The position numbers and the translations under genes are program-made. From NCBI RefSeq assembly GCF_001263205.1, contig NZ_CP012333.1, positions 12,127,467 through 12,191,466 of the forward strand: a stretch of 64,000 bases of DNA, read 5' to 3'. Below the pieces are notes generated by a model. That model saw nothing but the letters and a program-made list of their open reading frames with translations. It was not told where the DNA came from and did not search any database. This DNA is from Labilithrix luteola (GTDB lineage Bacteria > Myxococcota_A > Polyangia > Polyangiales > Polyangiaceae). Each line of letters starts with the position of its first letter. The first letter of the stretch is position 1. Below are positions 46,932 to 55,238 of this stretch, piece by piece.

Positions 46932-48671
46932 GCGGACGATCACGTCCGCGATCGCGAGCGGCTCCGGCCGGTGCGTGACGACGAGGATGGTTCGCTTGCC
47001 TCGCAGCCGAGCCAGCGCCTCGAGCATGCGATCCTGCGAAGTCGGGTCGAGCGAGCTCGTCGGTTCGTCGAGCAAGAGCACGGGCAACTCGGTCGCGAGC
47101 GCCCGAGCCACGGCAATCCACTGACGCTCGCCGCCCGACACCGCCCGCGTCGACGACAGCACGGCCTCACCGAGCGACGCGGCGAGCGCGCCGGCGCCGA
47201 GCATGTCGAGATAGTCGATGCCGCTGCCGGCTCCCTCGGGGCGACCGAGTGACACGTTCGCCGTGAGCGTGTCGCCGAGAACCGGCGCCTCCTGTGGAAC
47301 CCACGCAAACGGCCGTTCCCCAGGACCGACGCCTCGCTCGCCGAGGTCGGCCGTTCCATAACGCACGGTTCCCGAACGTGTCTCTTCGAGCCCGAGGAGT
47401 GCGCGCAGAAGCGACGTCTTGCCAATGCCGGTCGGCCCAACGATGGCGGCGATGGATCCGTGATCGATGGCGAGCGAGAGCGGAGCATGCGATCCGTGTC
47501 GAGCCACGAGCCCTTCGATCACGAGCGGCGCCGCTTCCCATGCACGGACCTTCGCCCGCGCGCGATCGTCTCCCGCGTCGTCCTCGCGCGCGCCTGCCGT
47601 CGTCGCGACCGACGTCGCGGCGGCGAGTGCCTCTTCGGCTCGGCCGCGCGCAAGCCGCGCTTCGACAAACTCACGAATCGGGCGGTAAGCCATGAAGAAG
47701 GCGATCGCGAACGGCACGATGGTCCCGCGATCCACTCCCCCGACCATTCCACCCGAGACCAGAGCCATGGTGAGAACGAGCGCCATCGCGCCGAGCACCT
47801 CGCTCGTCGCCGAAAGCACGGCCGTACGGGCACGCAATCGAGCAGCACTGTCGGCAATCGCTCTTCCGAGAAGCGCCACGTGCGCGACAATCCGCCGCTC
47901 GGCGCCGTAGCTTGCCCACAGATCGGCGTGGCGAACCGCTTCATCGGCGGCGCCAAGCAAGCGCTCGGCTTCGTGGGCCGCTCGAACCTTGCCCCGTTTC
48001 AAAGCGCGACGCGCCACCAACACGACGGCAGCAAACGCGCCCAGGACGACGAGCGCGCTCCCAGCCAGTCGAGGAGCGAGCGCCACGAGCAGCGCCGCGA
48101 GCGGCAGCAGCTGGACCATCGCGCGGATCTCCGCGAAAACGCCCTGCGCAACGCCGCGCTCGACGTCTTGAACGTGCGACGTCAGCGAGGCGAGCTCGGC
48201 CGCCCGCTCGACGCGCAACGTGGGTTTTGCTTCCCCCGGCTCACGCTGTGCCCGCGATCCATGATCGGCGTGTCGCGGCGGCTGCAAGCGGTGAACACCG
48301 TCGCGTGCCAGTCGACACGCGCGGCTCCGTCCGAGCACACCTTGGAGGACTTCGAGGCGGAGCTCACCCGCCACCTCGCCAGCCATCCGCGCTTCGGACC
48401 AAGCCGCCAGAGTTCCGCCGGCAAGCTTCGCCAACGCCGCGAAGGTCCCGACGATGGCGATTCCAAGCAGCGCGTCGCCACCGCCAAAGCGCGCGATGGC
48501 ATCCATGGATCGTCGGTCCATCGGTCCCGAGCCCCCAGCGAGTGCGGGGGCCAAAACCCCAGCGGCTCCCGCCAGGAGGGCATGGCCGGAAGCGTGCAAG
48601 AGGGAGCCGACGATGAACCCGACACCGAGCCCCGGCCGGCGCCGAAGCATCTGTCCCGTCCGCACGTACAT
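46857..48671 (-). CDS. ABC exporter, fused permease and ATPase
   Basis: A 604-residue half-transporter (frame open to 48731). The membrane part has hydrophobic helices GVGFIVGSLLHASGHALLAGAAG, LLGIAIVGTFAALAKLAGG, MVQLLPLAALLVALAPRLAGSALVVLGAFAAVVLV and VLSATSEVLGAMALVLTMALVSGGMV. A stretch between about residues 120 and 165 is unusually Arg/His/Pro-rich for this family. The ATPase has Walker A VGPTGIGKTSLL, Q-loop FAWVPQEAPVLGDTLTANV, signature VSGGERQWIAVARAL, Walker B PVLLLDEPTSSLDP and the switch His in VVTHRP. It would act as a homodimer or heterodimer exporting an unknown cargo. Its C-terminal codons overlap the convergent DAGK gene. Confidence 0.88.
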   Translation of the reverse strand: MYVRTGQMLRRRPGLGVGFIVGSLLHASGHALLAGAAGVLAPALAGGSGPMDRRSMDAIARFGGGDALLGIAIVGTFAALAKLAGGTLAAWSEARMAGEVAGELRLEVLQGVLGRSRACRLARDGVHRLQPPRHADHGSRAQREPGEAKPTLRVERAAELASLTSHVQDVERGVAQGVFAEIRAMVQLLPLAALLVALAPRLAGSALVVLGAFAAVVLVARRALKRGKVRAAHEAERLLGAADEAVRHADLWASYGAERRIVAHVALLGRAIADSAARLRARTAVLSATSEVLGAMALVLTMALVSGGMVGGVDRGTIVPFAIAFFMAYRPIREFVEARLARGRAEEALAAATSVATTAGAREDDAGDDRARAKVRAWEAAPLVIEGLVARHGSHAPLSLAIDHGSIAAIVGPTGIGKTSLLRALLGLEETRSGTVRYGTADLGERGVGPGERPFAWVPQEAPVLGDTLTANVSLGRPEGAGSGIDYLDMLGAGALAASLGEAVLSSTRAVSGGERQWIAVARALATELPVLLLDEPTSSLDPTSQDRMLEALARLRGKRTILVVTHRPEPLAIADVIVRLRPVASEADDADDRPSGDRNRVAS

Positions 48672-49137
48672 GGAATCCGTGCATTCCGTACGTTCGGTGC
48701 GACGAGCCTCGTGGTGACGCATCTCAGACACTCAGGTGCGCATACATCCGCGCTCCCGGAATGCAAATTGCAAAACTTTTTCACTCGCACGCGTCGCGAC
48801 GGGCGAGGACAGCGCCCTCGAAAAGTCGCTAGGCTACGAAAAAGGAGAGAAGGCTCCCCTTCTTCGCTTCTTCTCTAACGGGCTCTTCGAACGGATTCTT
48901 CGAACGGGCCAAGGGCCAGCAAGGGCCGTTCTGACCGCGAACGGCGAGGTTGTCAAAGAGCAGACGACCGAAGCGCACGAAGTCACGCGAAACGAACGCA
49001 AGACGAACGCGCAACGACCTCGAAACGACCTCGCTCACGACCTCGCCCCCCCCCCGTCCCAACAACATTCCCTGCGATTCACGACACCTCCAATGCCCCG
49101 AAGCCGGCTGTCCAAAACAGAGAAGAGTGAGGCTCCG
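48672..49137. other. Long leader upstream of the sigma factor gene
   Basis: About 465 bases without a convincing gene, although the sigma factor frame stays open through it to 48736. It contains a ten-C tract at 49046-49055, three nearby copies of ACGACCTCG just before it, two copies of CTTCGAACGG near 48886-48908, and a purine-rich AGGAGAG near 48843. A promoter and a structured leader for the sigma factor are plausible, but no box is clear. Confidence 0.4.
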
Positions 49138-50595
49138 ATGAGCAAGTCGAAGAGCAGTGCTGCACTCGCGGAGCCGCCGCCGCCCGTCAACGCGGAGGAA
49201 GAGAACAACGAAGAAGAGCTCTCCTCTGGCTCGACGGGTGGTGACGCAGAGCTCGTCGTTCTCGAAGAAGAGTTCGACTTCGAGGACGCCGCGGCGTCGG
49301 AGCTCGAGACCGAGGAAGAGCCTCGCCCGAAGAGCTCGAAAGACGCGGCCGCAGCCGAAGGCGGCGGCGACTCCATGCTCGCTCGTTACTTCCGCGAGAT
49401 GGCGACGCATTCGGTCATGGGGCAGGAAGAAGAGCTCGGGACCGCCGTCGACGTCGAGAAGAGCGAAGTCGATCACTGGTGCGCGATCCTCGCGTACTTG
49501 CCCGCCACCGATCACGCTCTCGACTCGCTCGAGGCGGATCTCCCGCGCGAAGAAGAGGCCATCGACCTTCCGCAGATCGCCGAGCTCCGCAAGTACGGCA
49601 AGACCTTCAAGAAGCAGCGCAACAAGCTGACGAAGGAGCAGGAGAAGAAGTACCGCACGCTCTGCGAGAGCCTCGCGCGTGCGGTTCGTCTCGCCGACTC
49701 CGATCGCCTGTGGATCGCGCACGCCGAAGAGGCCGTCCGCAAGCTCGGGACGCCCGCGCCCACCGAAGACGTCGAGGAAGAGGGCATCGCCGTCACCGGG
49801 CCGGCCTCGGGCGTGGTCATCGACCCCACGCTCTTTTCGACGCCCGCTTACCGCAAGTACATCGATCGCATCGGCGAGGCTTCACGCACGAGCAAGCGTG
49901 TGAAGAACAAGTTCGTCAAAGCGAACCTGCGCCTCGTCGTCTCGATTGCGCGTCGCTACAACCGTGGTCGCCTCCCGCTCATCGACCTCATTCAGGAAGG
50001 CAATATCGGCCTGATGAAGGCGGTCGAGCGCTTCGATCACACGCGCGGCTACCGCTTCTCGACGTACGCGTCGTGGTGGATTCGTCACGCGATCAGCCGC
50101 GCCCTCGCCGACAAGGGCCGCGCGGTCCGCATTCCCGTGCACATGCTCGACACGCACAACCGCGTGCAGCGCGCCACGCAGGCAGTCATCGCACGCACGG
50201 GGCGCGATCCGACGCTCGACGAGCTCGAGAAGGAAACGGGCATCCCGCAGGAGAAGCTCGACAAGGTGAAGGGCTCTTGGGCCGAGACTCCGTTCTCGCT
50301 CGATCGCCCCGTCGGCGACGAGGACGGCAGGAAGTTCATCGACTTCCTCCAGGACGACAACATGCAGTCGCCCTACGAGAGCCTCGTCTCGCAGAAGTGG
50401 GGCGAAGAGGTTCGCCGTTTGCTCGGGCACCTCACGCCGATCGAATCGCGCATCATTCGCTGGCGCTTCGGCCTCGACGACGAAGACGAGCTCACGCTCA
50501 AGGAGATCGGCGACAAGTACAACCTGTCGCGCGAGCGCATTCGTCAGCTGCAGGAGCAGGCGCTCGGCAAAATCCGCAAACACATGCGCGATTAG
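49138..50595 (+). CDS. RNA polymerase sigma factor, RpoD/SigA-like (sigma-70 group 1/2)
   Basis: A 485-residue sigma factor. The ATG at 49138 is preceded at good spacing by GAGTGAGG; an in-frame ATG at 49093 is an alternative. An acidic Glu/Asp/Ser N-terminus leads to region 1.2 (DSMLARYFREMATHSVMGQEEE). A non-conserved helical stretch follows, then region 2 (KFVKANLRLVVSIARRYNRG, LIDLIQEGNIGLMKAVERFD, GYRFSTYASWWIRHAISRAL), region 3 (RIPVHMLDTHNRVQRA) and region 4 (LTLKEIGDKYNLSRERIRQLQEQALGKIR). It recognises -35/-10 promoters; region 2.4 and 4.2 are of housekeeping type. Compared with E. coli RpoD it is shorter at the N-terminus, so it may be an accessory group-2 factor. Confidence 0.93.
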   Translation: MSKSKSSAALAEPPPPVNAEEENNEEELSSGSTGGDAELVVLEEEFDFEDAAASELETEEEPRPKSSKDAAAAEGGGDSMLARYFREMATHSVMGQEEELGTAVDVEKSEVDHWCAILAYLPATDHALDSLEADLPREEEAIDLPQIAELRKYGKTFKKQRNKLTKEQEKKYRTLCESLARAVRLADSDRLWIAHAEEAVRKLGTPAPTEDVEEEGIAVTGPASGVVIDPTLFSTPAYRKYIDRIGEASRTSKRVKNKFVKANLRLVVSIARRYNRGRLPLIDLIQEGNIGLMKAVERFDHTRGYRFSTYASWWIRHAISRALADKGRAVRIPVHMLDTHNRVQRATQAVIARTGRDPTLDELEKETGIPQEKLDKVKGSWAETPFSLDRPVGDEDGRKFIDFLQDDNMQSPYESLVSQKWGEEVRRLLGHLTPIESRIIRWRFGLDDEDELTLKEIGDKYNLSRERIRQLQEQALGKIRKHMRD

Positions 50596-50610
50596 GAAGG
50601 CGCTCGACAG

Positions 50611-50642
50611 GCCCGCCGGTAGCCAAAAGGCGAGCGGCGGGC
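50611..50642 (+). terminator. Terminator after the sigma factor gene
   Basis: Perfect 8-bp stem GCCCGCCG / CGGCGGGC around a 16-base loop, followed by TCTTT, 15 bases past the sigma factor stop. A good rho-independent terminator for a high-GC genome. Confidence 0.78.
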
Positions 50643-50723
50643 TCTTTCGCGCTCATACCGCGACGCGCCCAAGGCGACCCGCCACGCCTACGGGATAGAC
50701 GTGGCCGGTAGCAACTGGCGAGA

Positions 50724-50810
50724 AAAACCGGAGGTTTCGAGGGGGACCGACGGTCCCCACGAGGCTAGCGCTCAAAACCGGAGGTTTTGAGGGGGACCGG
50801 AGGTCCCCAC
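50724..50810. repeat. Pair of palindromic direct repeats (REP-like)
   Basis: Two 37-base direct copies (50724-50760 and 50774-50810) separated by 13 bases. Each contains two adjacent hairpins: AAAACC/GGTTT(T) with loop GGA, and GGGGACC/GGTCCCC with a GGA or GAC loop. The second copy lies directly after the stop of the TerB/DUF2007 gene, so it may also stabilise or end that transcript. The layout resembles REP/BIME-type elements. Confidence 0.75.
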
Positions 50811-50813
50811 AAG

Positions 50814-51326
50814 TCAAACCCTCTCGCCGTCGAAGGCTTCGGCGGCTTCGCGGGCTTCGGCGATGCGATCGGCGAGGACCATCAGGCGAACGTCCTGCAC
50901 GCCGGGGAGAACGCCAGCCGAGAACGCGCCTTCCACGCTTACGCGGATGCCCTGGTTACGCAGGAAGTCCGCAAGGAGCGCAGCCTGCGCGCGGTCGATG
51001 AACGTCCGGAGGAGCACCCACTCCTCGCTCGTGTCGAGCGTGCCGCCGAGCACGCGTGACCATTCTTCGGGAACGTCACCCTTGGCGAGGCCGAGCACCT
51101 CGACGATCTCGCGAAGGCGCTGCTTCTCGACCTCGGAGACCACGCCGTCGGCGACGGTGATCTTCCACGTCGTGCTCACGAAGTCGGCGATGACCTCTTG
51201 GATCTCAGGTGAAGAGAGAGCGCCCGACGCGAGGTAGGTCCGGAGCTCTGCGCGTTCGGACTCGTCCGCCGTGGCGTCCGAAAAAATGCGAGCGAGCATT
51301 CCCTTGAGCTTGCGCTTGGCGTCCAT
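50814..51326 (-). CDS. TerB-like plus DUF2007-like small protein
   Basis: A 170-residue cytosolic protein. The first 110 residues are helical and acidic with TerB-like features (DATADESERAELRTYLASG, TTWKITVADGVVSEVEKQRLREIVEVLGL). The C-terminal 60 residues match DUF2007, a putative signal-transducing domain (LRTFIDRAQAALLADFLRNQGIRV and VRLMVLADRIAEAREAAEAF). No signal peptide is present. The family fusion is unusual; TerB domains occur in tellurite and stress systems. It is divergent from the metallophosphoesterase gene with about 75 bases between starts. Confidence 0.78.
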   Translation of the reverse strand: MDAKRKLKGMLARIFSDATADESERAELRTYLASGALSSPEIQEVIADFVSTTWKITVADGVVSEVEKQRLREIVEVLGLAKGDVPEEWSRVLGGTLDTSEEWVLLRTFIDRAQAALLADFLRNQGIRVSVEGAFSAGVLPGVQDVRLMVLADRIAEAREAAEAFDGERV

Positions 51327-51401
51327 GCATGGGCGAGGTTACCAGCCCGCTGAGGTTCGGCCCATCGCCAAAACGTGCGGGCTCGTGCGAAGATCGAAGG
51401 A

Positions 51402-52052
51402 ATGCGCCTTGGCCTCATCGGCGACGTCCACGCGGAAGACGAGCGGTTGCTCGTGACGCTCGCTGCCTTCGCCGTCGAAAAGGTCGATCGCATCTTGTGC
51501 ACGGGCGACGTCGTCGATGGCGCCGGTGACATCGATCGTGCATGTGCGCTCCTCGCATCGAGTCGGGTCGCTACCGTGCGCGGGAACCACGACCGCTGGA
51601 TCCGAGAGGACACGATGCGCGATCTGCCGATGGCCCATCGCATGCCGCAGCTCTCGCCCACGTCGATCGAGTTCGTCAAAGGCCTTCCCCCGACGGTATC
51701 GCTCGAGATGGCGGGCGGTTTGCTCCTCCTCTGTCACGGCACGGGCAAGAACGACATGCAGGGTGTCGGCCCGGGTGACGGCGGCTACGCGATCTCGTCG
51801 AACGAGGCGCTGCTCGAGGTCCTCTTCGACGCACGCGTGGTGGTCATGGTGGCCGGGCACACGCACAAGCCCATGGTGAGGCGCTTCGAACGAGGCTCGG
51901 GGAAGTCACCGCTCTACGTGGTGAACCCGGGAACGCTGGCGCGCGGCGACGAACCCGGCTTCGCGATTCTCGACCTCGCCACGCGTCGCGTCGACTTCCA
52001 CCGCATCGACGCCGATCTGCGCGTGCATCCGGCGTCGCGCGCGGTGCTGTAA
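51402..52052 (+). CDS. Metallophosphoesterase, calcineurin-like
   Basis: A 216-residue cytosolic phosphoesterase. The ATG at 51402 follows GAAGGA. All metal-binding blocks are present in order: LGLIGDVHAED, ILCTGDVVDGAG, ATVRGNHDRW, LLLCHGTGKNDM and VVMVAGHTHKPMV, which coordinate a two-metal centre. Length and motif layout match the YfcE/MJ0936-type small phosphodiesterases. The end has VVNPGTLARGDEPGFAILDL, usual in this group. Substrate unknown. It converges with the dacB-like gene. Confidence 0.9.
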   Translation: MRLGLIGDVHAEDERLLVTLAAFAVEKVDRILCTGDVVDGAGDIDRACALLASSRVATVRGNHDRWIREDTMRDLPMAHRMPQLSPTSIEFVKGLPPTVSLEMAGGLLLLCHGTGKNDMQGVGPGDGGYAISSNEALLEVLFDARVVVMVAGHTHKPMVRRFERGSGKSPLYVVNPGTLARGDEPGFAILDLATRRVDFHRIDADLRVHPASRAVL

Positions 52053-52061
52053 CGGCCTACA

Positions 52062-53561
52062 TCAGTCGGCCTGCTTCCACTGTCGCTCGTAAATCAAGTG
52101 CGCGAGCTTGTCCGCCGCAGCACGCGCCGCCGAGCCTTTGCCGGAGACCTTGTTGAACATCACCGAGAAGGCGATGGTGTGCTTGCCCGGGGGACCCAGC
52201 ACATAACCCGAAAGCGCGATGGCGTCGTCGAGCGTGCCGGTCTTCGCACGAATGGCGCGATGGGCGCGGGTCTCTCGGAAGCGCTTGTGGAGCGTTCCGT
52301 CGACGCCGCCAATCGAGAGCTGCGCAAGATACTCGCTCTGAACCGCCGGATCCTGCCAGGCGAACTTGAGAAGGCGCGTCATCCCGTACGCCGTCGTGCG
52401 GTTCGCATCGAAGAGGCCGGAGCCGTTCTTGACCACGATGCCCGTGTCGAGCAGCTGGTTCTTCTCGAGCCACTTCGTCACGAACTCGGCGGCGTCTTGG
52501 CTCTTGCCGGGACGCGTCTTTCCTTCCGACGCGAGCGACTTGAAGATCATCTCGGCGTAGAAGTTGTCGCTGCTCTTCCCGAGCGCGTAGAGCAGGGTGG
52601 AGAGCGGCTCCGACTCGTGACGCACGAGCACCGTGCCCTTCGACGTGACGCTCGTGGCGAGCTTGGGATCGCCGCCCACCTTGACGCCCATCTCTTCGAA
52701 GATGGCCTTGAGCGCGTAACCGGCGAGCAGCTGCGGATCGTCGACACGCCGCGTGTAGCGCACGAACTTCGAATCGCCCCCGACGGCGCCGGAGAGCTTC
52801 GCCGTGAGACGTTTTCCAGCGGCCGGGGCAAGCTCGAGGCCCACCGTGTCCGCGCCGGCTTCGGCGGTCTTCACCGTACCGTCGACGTCGACGAAGCCCG
52901 GCGGATCGAACGAGGCCGTCGCGGGCTGCCCGGTCTCCGTAGGACGAATGGTGAGCGTGACCGTGTTCTCGTTGAGGGCCACGGCGCTGACGGGTGCGCG
53001 GAACGACGCCCACTCGTTCGGCTGCTGTTCGAATGCCGGCGGCGTGGTCTGCTCGTCGAAGAAGCGCTGATCGACGACCAGCGACTCGACCCGGCGAACA
53101 CCGTGGGCCTTGAGCTCCTCGGCCATCATCCACAAGTCGCGCGAACGGAGCGAGGGATCGCCGTGACCACGCAGCACGAGCTCGGCGACGGCGCCGTTCT
53201 TGATCGTGCCGTTCAAGGTGGTCTGGTACCGATGCGAGCCGCGGAGAATGGCAAGCGCGGCGGCAGCGGTGTAGAGCTTGGCGTTCGACGCGGGGTTGAG
53301 GGCGGTATGCTCCCCGGACTGGGCGAGCACCGCGCCCGTCTCGACGTCGATGACGGAGACGCCGACCTGCGCGTCGCGAAGCGAGCGGTCGTTGACCAGC
53401 GCGCGCACTGCAGCCTGGATTTCAGGGGCGCCGACGGCCCCCGAAGCGGCACCAGCAGAGCTCGGGGACGGCGGTTCGGACCACGCCGGACCACCGGACA
53501 ACGTGAGGGACAGAGAAACGGCCCCCACGACCAGCGAAAGCGGCAGACGAAGCGAACGCAT
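52062..53561 (-). CDS. dacB: D-Ala-D-Ala carboxypeptidase/endopeptidase, PBP4 type
   Basis: A 499-residue exported penicillin-binding protein of class C (PBP4/DacB). The ATG at 53561 begins a signal peptide (SLVVGAVSLSLTLSGGPAWS). The catalytic triad motifs are SNAK (Ser92-Lys95), SSDNFYAEM (SxN) and KTGTLDDAI. Between SxxK and SxN lies the long insert domain typical of the class. It trims peptidoglycan cross-links in the periplasm. Ala/Ser-rich residues before the catalytic domain are a linker. It stands alone. Confidence 0.92.
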   Translation of the reverse strand: MRSLRLPLSLVVGAVSLSLTLSGGPAWSEPPSPSSAGAASGAVGAPEIQAAVRALVNDRSLRDAQVGVSVIDVETGAVLAQSGEHTALNPASNAKLYTAAAALAILRGSHRYQTTLNGTIKNGAVAELVLRGHGDPSLRSRDLWMMAEELKAHGVRRVESLVVDQRFFDEQTTPPAFEQQPNEWASFRAPVSAVALNENTVTLTIRPTETGQPATASFDPPGFVDVDGTVKTAEAGADTVGLELAPAAGKRLTAKLSGAVGGDSKFVRYTRRVDDPQLLAGYALKAIFEEMGVKVGGDPKLATSVTSKGTVLVRHESEPLSTLLYALGKSSDNFYAEMIFKSLASEGKTRPGKSQDAAEFVTKWLEKNQLLDTGIVVKNGSGLFDANRTTAYGMTRLLKFAWQDPAVQSEYLAQLSIGGVDGTLHKRFRETRAHRAIRAKTGTLDDAIALSGYVLGPPGKHTIAFSVMFNKVSGKGSAARAAADKLAHLIYERQWKQAD

Positions 53562-53813
53562 CGGTTCTCTCACCCGTGGCGTTACCTAGCAAATAACCCG
53601 AGGAAATGCGTTTCTTTCGGCAAACCGGCCTGAAAGCTCCCGAAACTGGTCCCCTGGAGTCTACCAGAATCCGCCCCAATCACCCCTCGTCGGGGCGCAC
53701 GGAGGGCGCAAGCCCGAAGGCGTAGTGCTGGCCTGACCTAGTGCTATTCTACCGAGAGACTCGCCGTCGTTCGACCACCCACGCAACCCCAACTCACACA
53801 AGGGAATCACGTC

Positions 53814-54167
53814 ATGCTCAAGTTCACTGCCGCTGTTGCTCTCTGCCTCACCGCGTTCGCCTGCGGTGGTACGGACGAGCCGAACACGGGGGCGAACCGA
53901 GCCGCCCTGTCCACGCTCGGACACCAGTGCGAGAGCAACGACGACTGCGGCGAGCAACGGTTCAACGGCGACCTGGTCCCGATGTGCTGGGCGCTCCCGA
54001 CGACGACGCCGTACACCAAAGACGCGCAGGCCGTGCCCCAGATGCAAAACACCTGCGTCCTGTACTGCACGCCAGCATGGACGAGCGACCCGGAGGCCGA
54101 GTGTAAGCGCCTCACGGGCCACGGCTGCACAACAACGCGCGAGGGCTGGTCCCTCTGCTCTCCCTGA
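53814..54167 (+). CDS. Small secreted Cys-rich lipoprotein
   Basis: A 117-residue lipoprotein. AAGGGAATCACGTC precedes the ATG; the signal peptide ends VALCLTAFAC. The mature part has eight Cys residues (for example QCESNDDCG and CVLYCTPAWTS ... ECKRLTGHGC), suggesting a compact disulfide-stabilised domain. It lies at the junction between host genes and the phage module, on the opposite strand from the phage genes, and has myxobacterial lipoprotein style. It may be a host gene or a lysogeny cargo gene; the window does not settle this. Confidence 0.7.
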   Translation: MLKFTAAVALCLTAFACGGTDEPNTGANRAALSTLGHQCESNDDCGEQRFNGDLVPMCWALPTTTPYTKDAQAVPQMQNTCVLYCTPAWTSDPEAECKRLTGHGCTTTREGWSLCSP

Positions 54168-54186
54168 CCGCCAACCACCGAAAGTA

Positions 54187-54217
54187 GAAGGCCCGCTGGT
54201 TCGCACCGGCGGGCCTT
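54187..54217. terminator. Bidirectional terminator
   Basis: Stem GAAGGCCCGC / GCGGGCCTTC around an 11-base loop, between the convergent lipoprotein and endolysin genes. It can end transcripts from both sides. Confidence 0.8.
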
Positions 54218-54224
54218 CGTCGTT

Positions 54225-54854
54225 TCAGGCAGCGCGTTCGAGCGCCTCGGGCCAGTGCAGCACCTCAAAATCGAGGCCCTGCTCCTGCACGATGGCGGCG
54301 TTCCGCAGGAGCTGCAGGTTCCGCTTGTTGCGCAGGACGATGGTGCCCCTCTGCGGGTTGATGGTGGCTTCCTTCCGCGCGCCCTCGAAGTCGCCCTTGT
54401 TGAGCAGCGCGATCATCTTCGGGTAGCGGCCGTGTGGCCCGACAGCCCACGCCCACGAGCAGGCGAAGAGCTGCGCGTCCGCAGGCCACGAGCTGAACGC
54501 AGGGAACACCTTGCAGAGCTCCGCCTCGTTCCCCCGCACCTTCGCCATGACCATCGCGTCGATGTCCGTGTCGGAGAGACGAAGGCGCGTGAGGTCGCCG
54601 TGATTCCCTCCGCCCTGATGCTTGCGCGCCTGCGCGGCGTCGACCGCGCGCCACGCCGCCTCGATCTCGGCGCGCGTTGCCCGCCTGCCATCGACGGTCC
54701 AGGGGAGCGTGAGGGCGAAGGACAGCGAACAGAGGTTGCCGACGCCGCACGTGACCAAGCCACGGGGCGAGGCGTCGTCGAGGTACATCCACGGCACCCT
54801 CCCCTCGAGAGGGGCCGTGAACTTGAGGAACGCAGCGAGGACAGACGCCTTCAT
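54225..54854 (-). CDS. Phage endolysin, lysozyme-like
   Basis: A 209-residue muramidase-like lysin. Near the N-terminus stands APLEGRVPWMYLDDASPRGLVTCGVGNL, the E-x8-D/C-x5-T pattern of GH24-type phage lysozymes; Glu17 would be catalytic, followed by Asp and Thr. Later VFPAFSSWPADAQLFACSWAWAVGP and EATINPQRGTIVLRNKRNLQLLRNAA are helical core segments usual in this fold. There is no signal peptide, so export would need a holin. Its ATG overlaps the stop of the small membrane-protein gene upstream (ATGA). Confidence 0.8.
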   Translation of the reverse strand: MKASVLAAFLKFTAPLEGRVPWMYLDDASPRGLVTCGVGNLCSLSFALTLPWTVDGRRATRAEIEAAWRAVDAAQARKHQGGGNHGDLTRLRLSDTDIDAMVMAKVRGNEAELCKVFPAFSSWPADAQLFACSWAWAVGPHGRYPKMIALLNKGDFEGARKEATINPQRGTIVLRNKRNLQLLRNAAIVQEQGLDFEVLHWPEALERAA

Positions 54855-55012
54855 CGCGCCGCCTTCTGCAGCGCGCGGATCTGTGCGGCGTGCTCACGGA
54901 GCGTCATGCCATGCTCGGCCTGCACGACCTTGCAGTCTGCAACGTGGGTCAGGAGCGCGTTCTCGATGCTCGACAGCTTGCTACACACGGCCCACGTGGC
55001 GCCTGCGATCAT
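54851..55012 (-). CDS. Small phage membrane protein (frameshifted N-terminus)
   Basis: A 53-residue frame from the ATG at 55012 with AGATWAVCSKLSSIENALL and a charged helix (TLREHAAQIRALQKAAR). A GTG at 55044, overlapping the stop of the preceding phage gene as GTGA, opens NWSVILTFG in a different frame and stops at 55009. Adding one G to the run of four at about 55014-55017 fuses both parts into one transmembrane segment (VNWSVILTFG plus MIAGATWAV). That coupled start and hydrophobic continuity strongly suggest a single small holin- or spanin-like protein of about 63 residues. Confidence 0.6.
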   Translation of the reverse strand: MIAGATWAVCSKLSSIENALLTHVADCKVVQAEHGMTLREHAAQIRALQKAAR

Positions 55013-55040
55013 GCCCCGAAGGTGAGGATGACCGACCAGT

Positions 55041-55238
55041 TCACGGCACCCCCCTACCGATGCCCAGCTCCGCTCGGATCTTCTCCTTCGAGGCCTGCAG
55101 CTGCGCCGCGCGGATGGCGTCCATCAGGACGTCCTTCGGCGTGCCGCCGTCGATGGCGTCCTTGAGGATCTCGATGAGTTCTGGGTTCGCAGCGAGGAAC
55201 GCGCCGATGGTGCCGAGCGTTGCGATGAATCCGTTCAT
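55041..55238 (-). CDS. Small phage protein
   Basis: A 65-residue protein from the ATG at 55238, whose ATGA overlaps the upstream stop. The N-terminal FIATLGTIGAFLAANPELI is moderately hydrophobic; then EILKDAIDGGTPKDVL and a charged helix (QASKEKIRAELGIG). It might be a holin component or a virion-associated peptide; unassigned. It is part of the lysis-side operon of overlapping genes. Confidence 0.6.
   Translation of the reverse strand: MNGFIATLGTIGAFLAANPELIEILKDAIDGGTPKDVLMDAIRAAQLQASKEKIRAELGIGRGVP

Noticed and set aside
48182..48345. Possible internal frameshift in the ABC exporter (Arg/His/Pro-rich stretch)
   Set aside because: Neither alternative frame reads more protein-like and the main frame has no stop, so an atypical loop is the simpler reading.
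53574..53813. Possible attachment site or tRNA at the left edge of the phage module
   Set aside because: No tRNA-like cloverleaf or duplicated core could be seen, and the right end of the prophage is outside the window.
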